Positions 54,878-64,000 of a stretch of 64,000 bases of DNA are shown here, piece after piece. A program made the position numbers and the translations under genes. The stretch covers positions 310,001 to 374,000 of the forward strand of contig JAJTUP010000002.1 of NCBI GenBank assembly GCA_021399435.1, given 5' to 3'. The notes beneath the pieces were generated by a model. The model saw nothing but the letters and a program-made list of their open reading frames with translations. It made no database searches and was not told the origin of the DNA. Every line of letters starts with the position of its first letter. The first letter of the stretch is position 1. Origin of the DNA: Diaporthe sp. PMI_573 (lineage: Eukaryota > Ascomycota > Sordariomycetes > Diaporthales > Diaporthaceae).

Positions 54878-55507
54878 TCAAGACACAGGATCGACAAGCC
54901 CGTAGCTGTCTCGAACGTCGGGTTCGGGAGGCATCGGCATTGAGTCGATCCCTCTGGGCCCTACATAACTCCTTTTCTTCAAGGCATTCTCATCCTCCCC
55001 ATTTGCTAAGTTCTCGATCAGTTCCTCCGGGACAAAATCCGCCCCGATTGGGTTCTCGGCGAACTCGGATGACACCATGAACGCGGTCGCTTCCGCCACC
55101 GTAGCGAAGTTGTCCACCTGGGTCTCGATCTGGTTGCCATCGGGGTCCTGGTAGTAGATACTTGTTGTGGGGCCGTGATTCACACACCAAAACGGCATGA
55201 TTCCCCGGGCCTTACGTTGTTGATAAGCGAGGAGCAGGTCATCCAGTGTCTCGAATGAGAAGGCCATGTGGGCAAGCCCTGCGGACCGTGGAGCCTTGGG
55301 CGTCGTACCTGGGACGTGGCCGATGGCGACGCGGTGGTGCTCCTCGTCATAGGTCATGAAGCAGAGTACCTCGTTCTCGTAGGTCGCATGGGCCCCCAAA
55401 AAGGCTTTGTAGAATGCAACCATTGGTTTGAACTGCGATGTTTGCAGTACAACGTGCGCCAGGCCCGCAGGGGACTTAACATTTCCGGCAGAGCCGTTGG
55501 TGACCAT
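54878..55507 (-). CDS. vicinal oxygen chelate (extradiol dioxygenase-like) protein
   Basis: Single exon, 209 residues. Two beta-alpha-beta-beta-beta units make one VOC barrel. Candidate metal ligands are His in GLAHVVLQTS (about residue 18), His in GLAHMAFSFE (about residue 82) and Glu in DPDGNQIETQVD (about residue 130), the 2-His-1-Glu set of type I extradiol dioxygenases and some isomerases. NHGPTTSIYYQDPDGN is close to the signature of biphenyl-2,3-diol dioxygenase-like proteins. The C-terminal 60 residues (AENPIGADFVPEELI onward) form an extension found in fungal homologs. It may open a catechol-type ring with O2 and Fe(II). Glyoxalase or a fosfomycin-resistance-type function is less likely given the DPDGNQIE context. 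Its cluster partner is the flavin hydroxylase at the right edge. Confidence 0.85.
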   Translation of the reverse strand: MVTNGSAGNVKSPAGLAHVVLQTSQFKPMVAFYKAFLGAHATYENEVLCFMTYDEEHHRVAIGHVPGTTPKAPRSAGLAHMAFSFETLDDLLLAYQQRKARGIMPFWCVNHGPTTSIYYQDPDGNQIETQVDNFATVAEATAFMVSSEFAENPIGADFVPEELIENLANGEDENALKKRSYVGPRGIDSMPMPPEPDVRDSYGLVDPVS

Positions 55508-56027
55508 TTTGATTGTGTCTGAGATGTTATTCTAGGTTATGTTGTATTGACTTCGGAAGGGCCAACAATGATCCCAGTTGTGACTGTCGCTTGAGAAAAC
55601 AATTAGGCCTCAATTATATCGTGTCCAGCTCTTTTGGTAGGACAGACACCGATGATAGATTTCGGTGGGGAAACGGTTCGAATACCGACGGGAAACCACC
55701 CACCAGCCGCTCCGGGAGGATCGAGGCTCCCGGACCCGAAAAGAAGTTCTCTGGATGACAGCCGTCATTCCACGTCTCAATTCGCTTGCTAATCATGATA
55801 CGCACCCTAACAATCTTCTGCGGTGACTTGTGACAATTCTTTTATCATACAGAGTTCGGACGTTACAGTCCAAACAAGATAACGAGGTATAAGACAGTAT
55901 CACGGGACACAATGTTCCCAGTTCTGTATTCTTTTTATTTGCTGCTGAAAGAGGTAAAGACGGGCTACATGTATCTTGCGTGGACTTAGATTACGGGTCT
56001 AACTGCCATCCACATCATGTTTAATTC
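55508..56027. other. intergenic within cluster
   Basis: No coding pattern. Promoter of the VOC gene, inferred from position. Confidence 0.5.
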
Positions 56028-56618
56028 TCACGAGTGTAGTGCCTTGACCAAGGCTGAAGTATCCTGTGCTACCGTCAGCCATTTGCCAATCCCGGTAGGC
56101 CCAAGATGAGGCAGGCAACATACTCCCCAAACCTGATAAAGAGTGAGCCTCGGATTTGGTCCCTGGGCGCCTGCGATAGTCAATCGACCACAGAATTCCC
56201 CCTCGACCTCTTTGCCATTGCGCAGACCCATTGCAACGTGAGCTATGAATAACAAATCACTGGCGTCCGATTTGCAGACGAATACCTTGCTCACGCTGTG
56301 CTTCCGGCTCGCGATAGACTTCCACGCATTTATACGCGAGATTCGGATATCTTTGGGGGTTAGTAGGTTGACGAAGGGCCAAGCCAAGCATCGTTTGGTG
56401 ATGTTGTGTAAATCAAAAGACATACCTGCTGATCCCGTGGACGGCTGTCCCCCAAAATACGCTGTCGCGTCAGGCGTGAATATTTCGTCGGCTAGGATGG
56501 CGCCCACTTCTGGTCTATCGTCATCAAGGAGATTATAGAATCTGTGGACCAAGTCTTTGACAGGCTGAGGGACTTCTACTGCTGTCGGCCACTTGGTTGA
56601 GTCGGTGTCGTAGCCCAT
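56028..56618 (-). CDS. SnoaL-like/NTF2-fold protein 2
   Basis: Three exons, 56426-56618, 56124-56350 and 56028-56063, give 151 residues. Both introns (75 and 60 nt) are multiples of three without stops, so the unspliced frame is open. GTATGT donors, CTAAC and CTGAC branch sites and AAAG/ACAG acceptors argue they are removed. The spliced text runs EVPQPVKDLVHRFYNLLDDD, then EIFTPDATAYFG, SADIRISRINAWKSIASRKHSVSKVFV, quoted as RISRINAWKSIASRKHSV, and GEFCGRLTIAG with RLTLYQVWG, the SnoaL-like order helix then sheet with a final aromatic strand. It is a distant relative of the first SnoaL-like protein in this cluster and of fungal meroterpenoid isomerases in type. ATG 56657 is an alternative start, 13 codons upstream. 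Confidence 0.75.
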   Translation of the reverse strand: MGYDTDSTKWPTAVEVPQPVKDLVHRFYNLLDDDRPEVGAILADEIFTPDATAYFGGQPSTGSAGMSFDLHNITKRCLAWPFVNLLTPKDIRISRINAWKSIASRKHSVSKVFVCKSDASDLLFIAHVAMGLRNGKEVEGEFCGRLTIAGAQGPNPRLTLYQVWGVCCLPHLGPTGIGKWLTVAQDTSALVKALHS

Positions 56619-57242
56619 CGTGTTTTTGCCCAAAACTGAAAATTCATGCAGTATCATGGAAGCTCACAACCCCTAGAAAATCAGACTAACTGCATACGCT
56701 GTATCACTAACAACATGATTGCTATTAGCGAACTGAATCATGTAGCTGAGCCTGAGATAACCCGCGGTGGCGCACTCAGCAGAGGTCCCGATTGGCGGGA
56801 CCCCCGGCTCCGACCTCCGCGGAGCAAACTTCAAACGGACCCGACCCCAGAGTTGCCCAGCTTGCGGTGCCTAGACACGCAAGATTGGATGCAAACTTGG
56901 TCAGTTTACAGGCGAGTAAGCGCAAGTGTAAATTTTCTCTTTTCAACCAGAAAACGCGCCTAACCCGAGCGTGAGGGGATGGGCTATTCCGGGGCAACGT
57001 GATAAAAGGTAGCTTGGCAAATCGTTAAAGCAGATAATACCTAGATACAGATATTTTTTGGGTACACAGCTGGATTAACGGTGAGAGTTCAACTCCATAT
57101 CAATAATCGATCACAAAGTTAGGCAACAAGCACGCCCACTTAGAAGAATTGAAACCTTGGAACAATGTGACTTCTGCCAAATGCAGTGCAAGGAGAGTAC
57201 TGTGTGAGAATGACAAAACAGCTTAGATGTATTAATCACCAC
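56619..57242. other. intergenic within cluster
   Basis: Short frames only. Promoter of the second SnoaL-like gene and 3' side of the ligase gene. Confidence 0.5.
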
Positions 57243-59497
57243 CTACAAGCGAGATGCACTGCCATTCCACTCACGTTCCTGCCTCTCATCAGCGTGCTCG
57301 ACTCGCACAAACTGTCGGAAACCTTCGACAGATGTGGGATTGGCAATCGTCGGGCTGATCTTCACTTCTTTCCCACTCACTACCTTTTTGACTAAAACTT
57401 CCACCTTCTTCCCATTCACCGTGTATGGGATATCCTGTGTCTGGAACACATACTTGGGCACGTGGCGAGGGCTTAGCTTGGAGCGAATCGCGTCACGCAG
57501 CCGTCTCGCGACGGCACGAGTAAACTTGTGTCCTTCGGTCATCATGACAAACAGGATCACCGACTCGTCCGCGTCGCCATCCCTTCTCTGGCCAACGCAG
57601 ACACTGTCGGCAACGGCAGGATCCTTCTCGACAACGTAATAGATTTCGGCGGACCCAAAGCGCACTCCCCCGGGATTCAATACCCCGTCAGATCTCCCAT
57701 GTGTCACAAAACCTCCCGTGACAGGATTTCTTGACACAAAATCCCCCTGGCTCCAGATGGGACGCTCTTCGAGTTGTCCATGCCCACGATGCTGTCGCAC
57801 ATACAGCCTAGCAGAGTATTTAGTAAAGTACGAATTCTTATACTTTTCACCCGAAGGGTCGTCCCAGAAATGCCCAGGCTCACTGGGCCAAGGCTGTTTG
57901 CATATCATCTCCCCTGGTGCCCCGCTCTCCTGAACAGACACGCCGCGCTCGTCGTCGATGTCGTACAGGTCAACGGCCATGCCGAGGGACGGCGCCTGGA
58001 TCTCGCCCGCATACATCGGCATCGAGGCTGCGCCGGAGATGAGCGAGCATGCGAGATCAGACCCGCCGCATGTGGAGTTGAGAAATACGTGCCGCGGGAA
58101 TCCAGAATCGTAGAACCACTCCGCCACGTCGGCAGTGAGCGTGCTGCCAGTGGAGACGACTGTGCGCAGACTAGACAGATCGAGCCTCTCCCTCGGGCTG
58201 ATGCGCTGGTCCCGTAGCATGGAGAGGAACTTGGCTGACGTTCCGAGCACGTTGACGCGTAGCTTGTCCACCAACCTGAGCAGCACCAGAGGGTCTGGCA
58301 CCATGGGGGAGCCGTCATAGAGCACGACCTTGCCTCCAAAGGAGAGAGACACCAGAACCAGGGCCCACATGACCCATGCTGTCGTTGTGTATTGGAGAAT
58401 TGTATCGCCTCGATGAACGTCGTAGCTTAAGAACGCATCCTTGGAGGCTGAGATGAGGAGTCCACCAGCCGTGTGAACAATACATTTAGGAGGCCCGGTG
58501 GTTCCCGACGAGTAGACGATGAATCCGGGATGACTGAAAGGCAACTGCTCAAAGGTGAGCGGTCTGTTGCTGGTCCCTCGGCCCAGAAAGGTACTCCAAG
58601 ATATGAATTTGCCTTGCAACCTGCTTGGACCTGGGATGGACTTCGTCCCGTCCGGGACTGCCCTGTCCTCCGGCTGCAGCCCTCCTAAGATAACAACAGC
58701 CTCGAGCTCCTGCGTCTCCTGCGCCAGCATTTCTGCCCACTTCCGGTGCCGGGCGAGGAGCTGCACGCGCCTGCCGTTGTAGACGACCTCGCGCTCGCAA
58801 AATACCAGCTTCGGCCGTATCTGCGTCAGCCGGCTCAGGATACCGTCCACGCCCATGTCGGGCGACGAGCTGGACCAGAGGGCCCCGAGCGACAGGGCCG
58901 CGAGGCAGCACACGACGGCCTCCAGTCGGTTGGACAGGACGGCCGCGACCCGATCACCAGCCCGGACGCCGTGCGAGACCATGGCGCTCGCGGCGCGCGT
59001 GACGTCGGCGTGCAGCTCGTCCCACGTCACGTCTCGCACGTCCGGGCTTCCCTCGGAGGCGACGTGCAAGATGACGGCCCCCGCACGGTAATTGGCAAAG
59101 ATATTTTCAGCGACATTCATTCTGATTTCGGGGAAGAATCTGGGTGGCGGATACATTGGAGGTGGCAGCACAGTCTAGTTGGGTTTATCACGAGCTTCGT
59201 TAGTCGATATCGCATCGAGCATTGACTTCATTGTATCTGGTCAGGTGGTCCTATCTCTCTTACATCGGCATGGAATGTTCGCTGAGGTTGTCGATCTGAC
59301 TTGATGCCCAAGAATTCGAAGAGCGCCAACCAAAACAGCGGGGCGGTCTTCGCGTCGACAGACCATTGCCAGAGGGACATGTAATCGCTTATTTTTGTGT
59401 CGTATTTGGCGTTTATCGCTTCAGTGAAATCTCGAATATTTTTTGCTGAAGAGGGTAAAGGCTGCCATAGCATCCGTGGTTTATTCTTTGGTTCCAT
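57243..59497 (-). CDS. acetoacetyl-CoA synthetase-like acyl-CoA ligase
   Basis: Exons 59264-59497 and 57243-59174 are joined in phase 0 across an 89-nt intron and give 721 residues. ANL-superfamily adenylate-forming enzyme of the acetoacetyl-CoA synthetase branch. The N-terminus KPRMLWQPLPSSAKNI and DYMSLWQWSVD are typical. Core motifs: phosphate loop IVYSSGTTGPPKCIVHTAGG, quoted here as YSSGTTGPPKCIVH, TTTAWVMWALVLVSLSFG, STGSTLTADVAEWFY, GRSDGVLNPGGVRFGSAEIY and the C-terminal Lys in PYTVNGKKVEVLVKK. It would form an acyl-AMP and then a CoA thioester, with acetoacetate or another short 3-oxo acid as the likely substrate. It may be a cluster paralog of the housekeeping enzyme; the loop reads TGPPK where TGLPK is usual. 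In the cluster it could activate a starter acid or recover a cleavage product. Confidence 0.85.
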
Positions 59498-59927
59498 GGC
59501 CTCTGTAGTGTTTGAATTCCAACTTTTGTGAGGTGGGAACGACGTGAATGTGTGAGAAAAGCCACTCAAAAGCACAAACGGAGAGCAATGGAATGATGAA
59601 AGGGGCACGCAACATCTCAAGTCACTTCATGTCTTGGAAGCATTTTCCCCCTATATGTAACATGAAAGCCCGATGTATCCAATTAATCCCTCGGGTGCCG
59701 GAATTAAGCACGCCCGGTCATATCTAGCGTTCGTAAGTTCAACCATCCGACATGGCGGTTGATAAAGGCGTCACTGGGACAACGTATCAAGGGACGCAGA
59801 ACAAAAATTCAAGCAGGCATTTGAAACATTTAATTCTCGTCTGCTCTAACACAAGTCCGGCGTGCTACCCAGGTAACCGTCATCCACAAATCGAGTTATA
59901 CATGCGCATTTCCAAAGTTTCCCTAGA
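59498..59927. other. intergenic within cluster
   Basis: Promoter of the ligase gene and 3' side of the seven-helix protein gene. Nothing recognised. Confidence 0.5.
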
Positions 59928-60737
59928 CTATTCCTTGGTCGTTGAGACGCGAACATTGCTTTTCAGTCGGATAGAGCTCTGCTCAGGCAGCGAAAGTGAC
60001 ATGATCCAGACGCCCGTGGCAAGAAGCACAAAAGTGATGACCGCAGCCGGATAAGTCACGCCGAGGCCCTTGTCAGTGCTTAGGGCAATCCATAGCGGAA
60101 ACGCAAAAGCAGCATGAGATAGTCCATATGAAGATGCAGTCGTTGTGACCATCACATACCGTCTCCATCCTGTCAGATATGGACTGATCAGGTGGGTGAT
60201 AGTGGCAGCGACGATAGGTGAGATGGCATTGATGCATGGAAACCAGAGCGGAAAGCCAAAGACCTGGAAAGGCTGGTGGCCATAGTATGTGTATATGCCA
60301 AAGTATAGTGGTGGATACTCAAGGATTAGATTGATGACGATGAACTTAGCCCAGAGGCTCCAGAGGTCCCTGCGGGTGGTGGTTGGGTTTCGGAGCACCG
60401 TCAGGGACCAGTATCCCATTCCGCCAACGAACCAACCATAATTGAGCGGCACAAAGGCTGGAACAGGGCGCCCAAACCACTCGTACCCAGTGATCTGACC
60501 CTCGCGAGGAAAGAAGCAGCCGCCCATGACATCCACGATGGCTTCGAAGGAGGACGCGAAAAAGCCACCGATAAACATGAGGAGCGCTGCTGGGTCTTCA
60601 TCTTTCAAGAACCTTCGGAAAGCGAAGATAAGATACGGGATGGCTGGAAGGTCGGCGAGGAAGGTGAAGATGAGCTGCGTCTCGTACGGCATCACCATGT
60701 CCGTCGGAGGGCGGCTTGTTGTACCGGGAACGAACAT
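59928..60737 (-). CDS. seven-helix integral membrane protein, cluster-associated
   Basis: Single exon, 269 residues from MFVPGTTSRPP. Hydrophobicity suggests seven membrane helices: around FTFLADLPAIPYLIFAF, LLMFIGGFFASSFEAIVDVM, PLNYGWFVGGMGYWSLTVL, FIVINLILEYPPLYFGIY, FPLWFPCINAISPIVAATI, ASSYGLSHAAFAFPLWIAL and AAVITFVLLATGVWIMSLS. Acidic residues sit inside helices (FEAIVD in helix 2, LEYPP in helix 4), and an EGQITGYEWFGRPVP loop joins helices 2 and 3. The motif YYGHQPFQVFGFPLWFP reminds me of uncharacterised membrane proteins in actinobacteria and fungi. The size and seven helices with buried acids recall Pyr4-type membrane terpene cyclases, but I cannot align the two by eye. Function unknown; transport is another option. 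The frame extends upstream to 60842, but that part looks untranslated. Confidence 0.75.
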   Translation of the reverse strand: MFVPGTTSRPPTDMVMPYETQLIFTFLADLPAIPYLIFAFRRFLKDEDPAALLMFIGGFFASSFEAIVDVMGGCFFPREGQITGYEWFGRPVPAFVPLNYGWFVGGMGYWSLTVLRNPTTTRRDLWSLWAKFIVINLILEYPPLYFGIYTYYGHQPFQVFGFPLWFPCINAISPIVAATITHLISPYLTGWRRYVMVTTTASSYGLSHAAFAFPLWIALSTDKGLGVTYPAAVITFVLLATGVWIMSLSLPEQSSIRLKSNVRVSTTKE

Positions 60738-61319
60738 GTCGATTTCTTGCTTTAATTTAGAGTGCGGTTGGTAAAGAAGACGGCTTGAAAGAAAATATGC
60801 AAGTAATTCCGCTACCTGAGAAACTGATTGTGAAGCGTGCAATGGGCGGCTCCGTTGTTATCTCTCAAGACGATGTTGCCTCTATATCACCAGAGACAGA
60901 AACAATGACATTTAATGACAGATGAATACGCGACAAGTGGCATATTCAAAGATATCGGGACGGCTTAAACATCGGCGTCTTCCAGTTCCTGACTCCCCAG
61001 ACGTTGGGCATTGTTGCGATGCTCCGTTAAATGCCGACCTCCGCGGGCCGTCGCCCCCTTCTCCGCCAGAGCAATGCAACAGCTTCGATTGTCGCAGATT
61101 CCCTGTTCAAGGAGGCTTTCATGAAAGTTTATCCCGCGTGGTAACCCCACGAGAGCCGAGGTATTGACGTTAGCCCAGGAGGCGTACATATGTATAATAT
61201 GCACCTATACGGTAACTATGGCTCCATGTCATCACCCGCTTGCCTTAAATCTCCCGTAGTTGCCTATCTCATCACTTACGAATCACACAAATGTGTCTTT
61301 CGTTGTCGATTTCGCTGCC
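60738..61319. promoter_or_regulatory. divergent promoter region in the cluster
   Basis: The only intergenic DNA between the leftward membrane-protein gene and the rightward P450 gene, about 580 bases. It contains CCTCCGCGGGC at about 61031, a CGG/CCG-bearing site of the type bound by zinc-cluster factors. Regulation is inferred from the arrangement. Confidence 0.4.
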
Positions 61320-63159
61320 ATGGCCTCCATTATGTTAAGCGCTGTCACCGACTTCCTTACATCTCTCTCCAAAAGTTCTCCGAGTGCTTTGGCATTGATC
61401 ACAGTCAGTAATAGATCAAATATTCCCCGGGCACATGCAGAAACGCTGACTTTGGGGACCGCTCCGTAGCTGCTTTTCACCTTAACACTGGCACTTCATA
61501 GCTTCGTGACCTATGACAAGAGGCGAAAGTTCCTGCCGCCTGGTCCTAAAGGATACCCACTCATAGGCAATTTGCTAGCTTTTTCGAACCCTGATAAAAT
61601 TCCACAAATCATCACAGAATGGGCAAAAGAATACGGACCCATCATGTATTCCCGTATGGGTGCATCGGACTGGATCTATATCAACAGCCCGGTGATCGCC
61701 AAGGAGCTGATGGACAAACGAGGGTCCAAGTATTCGGACCGCCCGCGCATGCCGATGGCCTTCGAGGCGACATCGAATCGGAATCGAATCATATTCATGC
61801 CCTACGGCGACATATGGCGGCGACTGCGGTCGATCAGCCAGGCAGCCCTCAGCATCACTACGTCAGCAACGTACAAGCCCATTCAGGACTTTGAGTCAAA
61901 ACAGGTGCTGTACGAGTTATTGCATGCCGAGAATGACGAGGCCTTTTTCGACATCAATAGGCGGTACTCGACCAGCGCGATCATGACCGCTACCTACGGC
62001 CACCGTGTCCCTGACTGGAACGACCCTGTTATTTCACGGATATACAAGGTGCTGGAGCACTTCAGCCAGATGGCCGAGCCTGGGGCGTGGCTGGTCGACT
62101 CGTTCCCCTTCCTGGCCAAGCTACCATCGAGAATGGTGCAGAACTGGTGGAATATCGGGCGTGAGTGGTTCGAGTACGATTCCAAGGTATACTTGGACTT
62201 GTATCTGGACCTTATTGCCAAGGTCAATGAGGGAACCGCGCCTGACTGCTTCATTCGCGACGTCTACGAGCGCATCCAGCAAAGCCCCGAGAAACACGCA
62301 ATTAGTGACGAGATGGCTGCATACGCGGCTGGCTCGCTCGTCGAAGCTGGCAGCGAGTCGACGTCGACGGTCATTAACGCGTGGATCATGGCATGCCAGC
62401 TATTCCCGAACGTGATTGGGTCCGCACAGGAAGAACTAGACCGCGTCGTGGGCCCGGACCGGATGCCCACTTTCGACGACGAAGACAAGCTGCCGTACAT
62501 AAGGGCCATGGTCAAGGAAACACTAAGGTGGTGGCCTATTACTAAGCCTGGTATGCCTCACAGCGTCACAGAGGATGACTGGTATGAGGGTTACTTCATC
62601 CCCAAGGGAAGCGTGGTTGTCATCAACTGGTGGTAAGTGCAGTGTCCTTAAAAGGATCCCTTTAGTCTAGTCTTCGTCTTCCATATCGCGTTCAAACGCT
62701 GACGATAAAATCTTGTTTGACGCACCATTTAGGGCAATACACTACGATGAGAATAGATGGGATAATGCACACGTCTACGATCCTGGCCGCTATCTTTCCG
62801 ATCCACACACGACAGCTGAGTGTGTCAACCTCGCCGACGCTACAAAGCGTGATCACTATTCATACGGGTCCGGGCGACGCATATGCACGGGAATGCACCT
62901 GGCGCAGAATTCGCTCTTTATCAACATGGCACGGACGCTGTGGGCTTTCAATATTAAACGGGCGATGGGTCCCGAAGGAGAGGAGATAGAACCCGTGGTC
63001 CAGTCTCAGCCAGGCTTTATCCACACTCCAGCCAGATTCAAGGCCGTGTTAGAACCCAGGAGCGAGAGGCACGCCGAGATTGTCGAGAGGGAATGGTTGA
63101 CAGCCAGGGAAGCTGGGGTGAATTGGTCGAGGAAGAAGACATTTCAAATGGCGCGATGA
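61320..63159 (+). CDS. cytochrome P450 monooxygenase
   Basis: Three exons, 61320-61403, 61470-62632 and 62733-63159, join in phase and give 557 residues. The N-terminal anchor (ALALITLLFTLTLALHSF) is formed across intron 1; the acceptor GCTCCGTAG at 61469 is the one that keeps frame and hydrophobicity. Then come the proline-rich hinge LPPGPKGYPLIGN, the I-helix LVEAGSESTSTVI, ExxR in KETLRWW, the PERF-like DPGRYL, and the heme loop YSYGSGRRICTGMHLA with the Cys thiolate ligand. The loop starts with Tyr where FxxGxRxCxG has Phe, a conservative change. It is an ER-bound monooxygenase that would hydroxylate or oxidise the cluster intermediate, resembling fungal secondary-metabolism P450s of the O-methylsterigmatocystin oxidoreductase type. 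Confidence 0.92.
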
Positions 63160-63447
63160 AGTGGAACTACGTGTTTTATTCGGGCTAGACCTACATGTGC
63201 TTTACAGGTCTAATATCCATTTAACCTTGCTTGTGAATATCTGTGGGATCTTGATTACTGCATATCCAAGACGTTGGGCACATATTAGCGCTGTGTATCG
63301 TCACAAGAACTGTGTTCCGCACACCAAGACTCGGATACGGGGCTCGTAGACCATTTACAAACTTTGCATTATTCTTCCCGGTCATCTAGGACGATAGACG
63401 TGTAATTGGGAAAACAAAGGCCAATATGAATAGCAGATGTATTATGA

Positions 63448-64000
63448 TCATTTCTGAAATTCTCCCATGTTATCCAGCTTGTAATCAGTCACTTGCGTCG
63501 TCGTACCACTCGTCGCGGTGAATGCAGCCGGAATTTTGTCTGGACTGTTGAAATCGCTCTGGCTGCAAATTGCGCTGTGGTACCCGACAGCCGTTTCCAT
63601 AATGTTGCGCGCGAGTGACAGATCTCTCACCGAATCGCCTCTCCAGGCCACGTGGCTATCGGGTCGCACAAGAACCAGGGACTTCTCCCAAACTTGCTTT
63701 GCATGATCTTCGTTAAGGAGCTGCATGTGGCTTAACGGAACGCCCAAGTCGCTGGCTGCCTCCACTAGGTGCTGACTGCCTCGCTCGTGGTTGACCGGCA
63801 GATTGTGGAACTCGACTAATGTGAAATGAGGACCGAAATTGTCGAAAATAGCAGAACCGTCACTAAGGAAGACATGGGGTGGACGACCTCCGGGCCAGGT
63901 AGTAGGGTGGTAGACATGAGGGTCCCATACTGGTTCCTTGTTGTCCTCGTCGTCCTCCTTCCCGTTCAAGGTGCTGAGAATGATATCGGACTGATACCTA
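63448..64000 (-). CDS. FAD-dependent monooxygenase, phenol hydroxylase type (C-terminal part)
   Basis: The frame is open to the right edge, so only the last 183 residues are present. HPTTWPGGRPPHVFLSDG is the conserved motif after the FAD-binding domain of PheA/TfdB-type aromatic hydroxylases (G-x-R-x-P-H). FDNFGPHFTLVEF follows, and then the thioredoxin-like C-terminal domain with KSLVLVRPDSHVAWRGD, the usual closing motif. A tail of about 50 residues with HSAICSQSDFN and a Thr-rich end is extra. These flavoenzymes insert one oxygen into a phenol or related aromatic ring with NAD(P)H. Its gene converges with the P450 gene, about 290 bases apart. The N-terminal GxGxxG motif lies outside the window. 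Confidence 0.88.
   Translation of the reverse strand, partial: RYQSDIILSTLNGKEDDEDNKEPVWDPHVYHPTTWPGGRPPHVFLSDGSAIFDNFGPHFTLVEFHNLPVNHERGSQHLVEAASDLGVPLSHMQLLNEDHAKQVWEKSLVLVRPDSHVAWRGDSVRDLSLARNIMETAVGYHSAICSQSDFNSPDKIPAAFTATSGTTTQVTDYKLDNMGEFQK

Overview
The window is nuclear DNA of a filamentous ascomycete (Pezizomycotina; I would guess Sordariomycetes, but that is inference). The evidence is: short introns of about 50-140 nt with GTAnGT donors and CTAAC/CTGAC branch sites; Zn2Cys6 regulators; an NLR-like ankyrin protein with an SesB-type N-terminus; secreted enzymes; and conserved eukaryotic housekeeping genes. Most genes are spliced. I built the exon models by hand from splice sites, reading phase and protein family pattern, and none has transcript support. 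I found no tRNA, rRNA, CRISPR array or recognisable transposon.

Left part (0-20.9 kb): a YCK-type casein kinase 1; a TRAPP subunit (TCA17/TRAPPC2L); a decayed ankyrin-protein gene (4.7-6.2 kb); a small hypothetical membrane protein; and a roughly 2,030-residue NLR-like gene (8.3-14.9 kb). I thread the NLR-like gene as alpha/beta-hydrolase, NACHT-like domain, many ankyrin repeats and SPRY. Both enzymatic motifs in it look dead, and one missing base cuts the SPRY domain off from the ankyrin frame. Then follow mitochondrial malonyl-CoA:ACP transacylase (MCT1) and a Zn2Cys6 protein fused to a left-handed beta-helix acetyltransferase.

Middle (20.9-50 kb): a gene-free stretch of 9.85 kb lies upstream of the zinc-cluster/acetyltransferase gene. 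After it come SWC4, a p24 cargo receptor, a four-exon Zn2Cys6 transcription factor, a decayed ORF with two stops explicable by C-to-T changes, a small two-exon membrane protein, a Gfd2-like DEDDh nuclease, a secreted GH1 glycosidase, an SDR oxidoreductase, a small eight-cysteine secreted protein with a GC-AG intron, and a 2EXR/F-box-like protein.

Right part (51-64 kb): a secreted expansin-like double-psi beta-barrel protein, then what looks like a metabolic gene cluster running off the right edge. It holds two SnoaL-like proteins, a vicinal-oxygen-chelate (extradiol dioxygenase-like) protein, an acetoacetyl-CoA synthetase-like ligase, a seven-helix membrane protein, a cytochrome P450 and a phenol-hydroxylase-type FAD monooxygenase. 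A hydroxylase plus a ring-cleavage-type VOC protein plus a short-chain acyl-CoA ligase would fit opening of an aromatic ring. SnoaL-like, P450, flavoprotein and polytopic proteins together also fit tailoring of a polyketide or meroterpenoid. No backbone synthase is visible inside the window.
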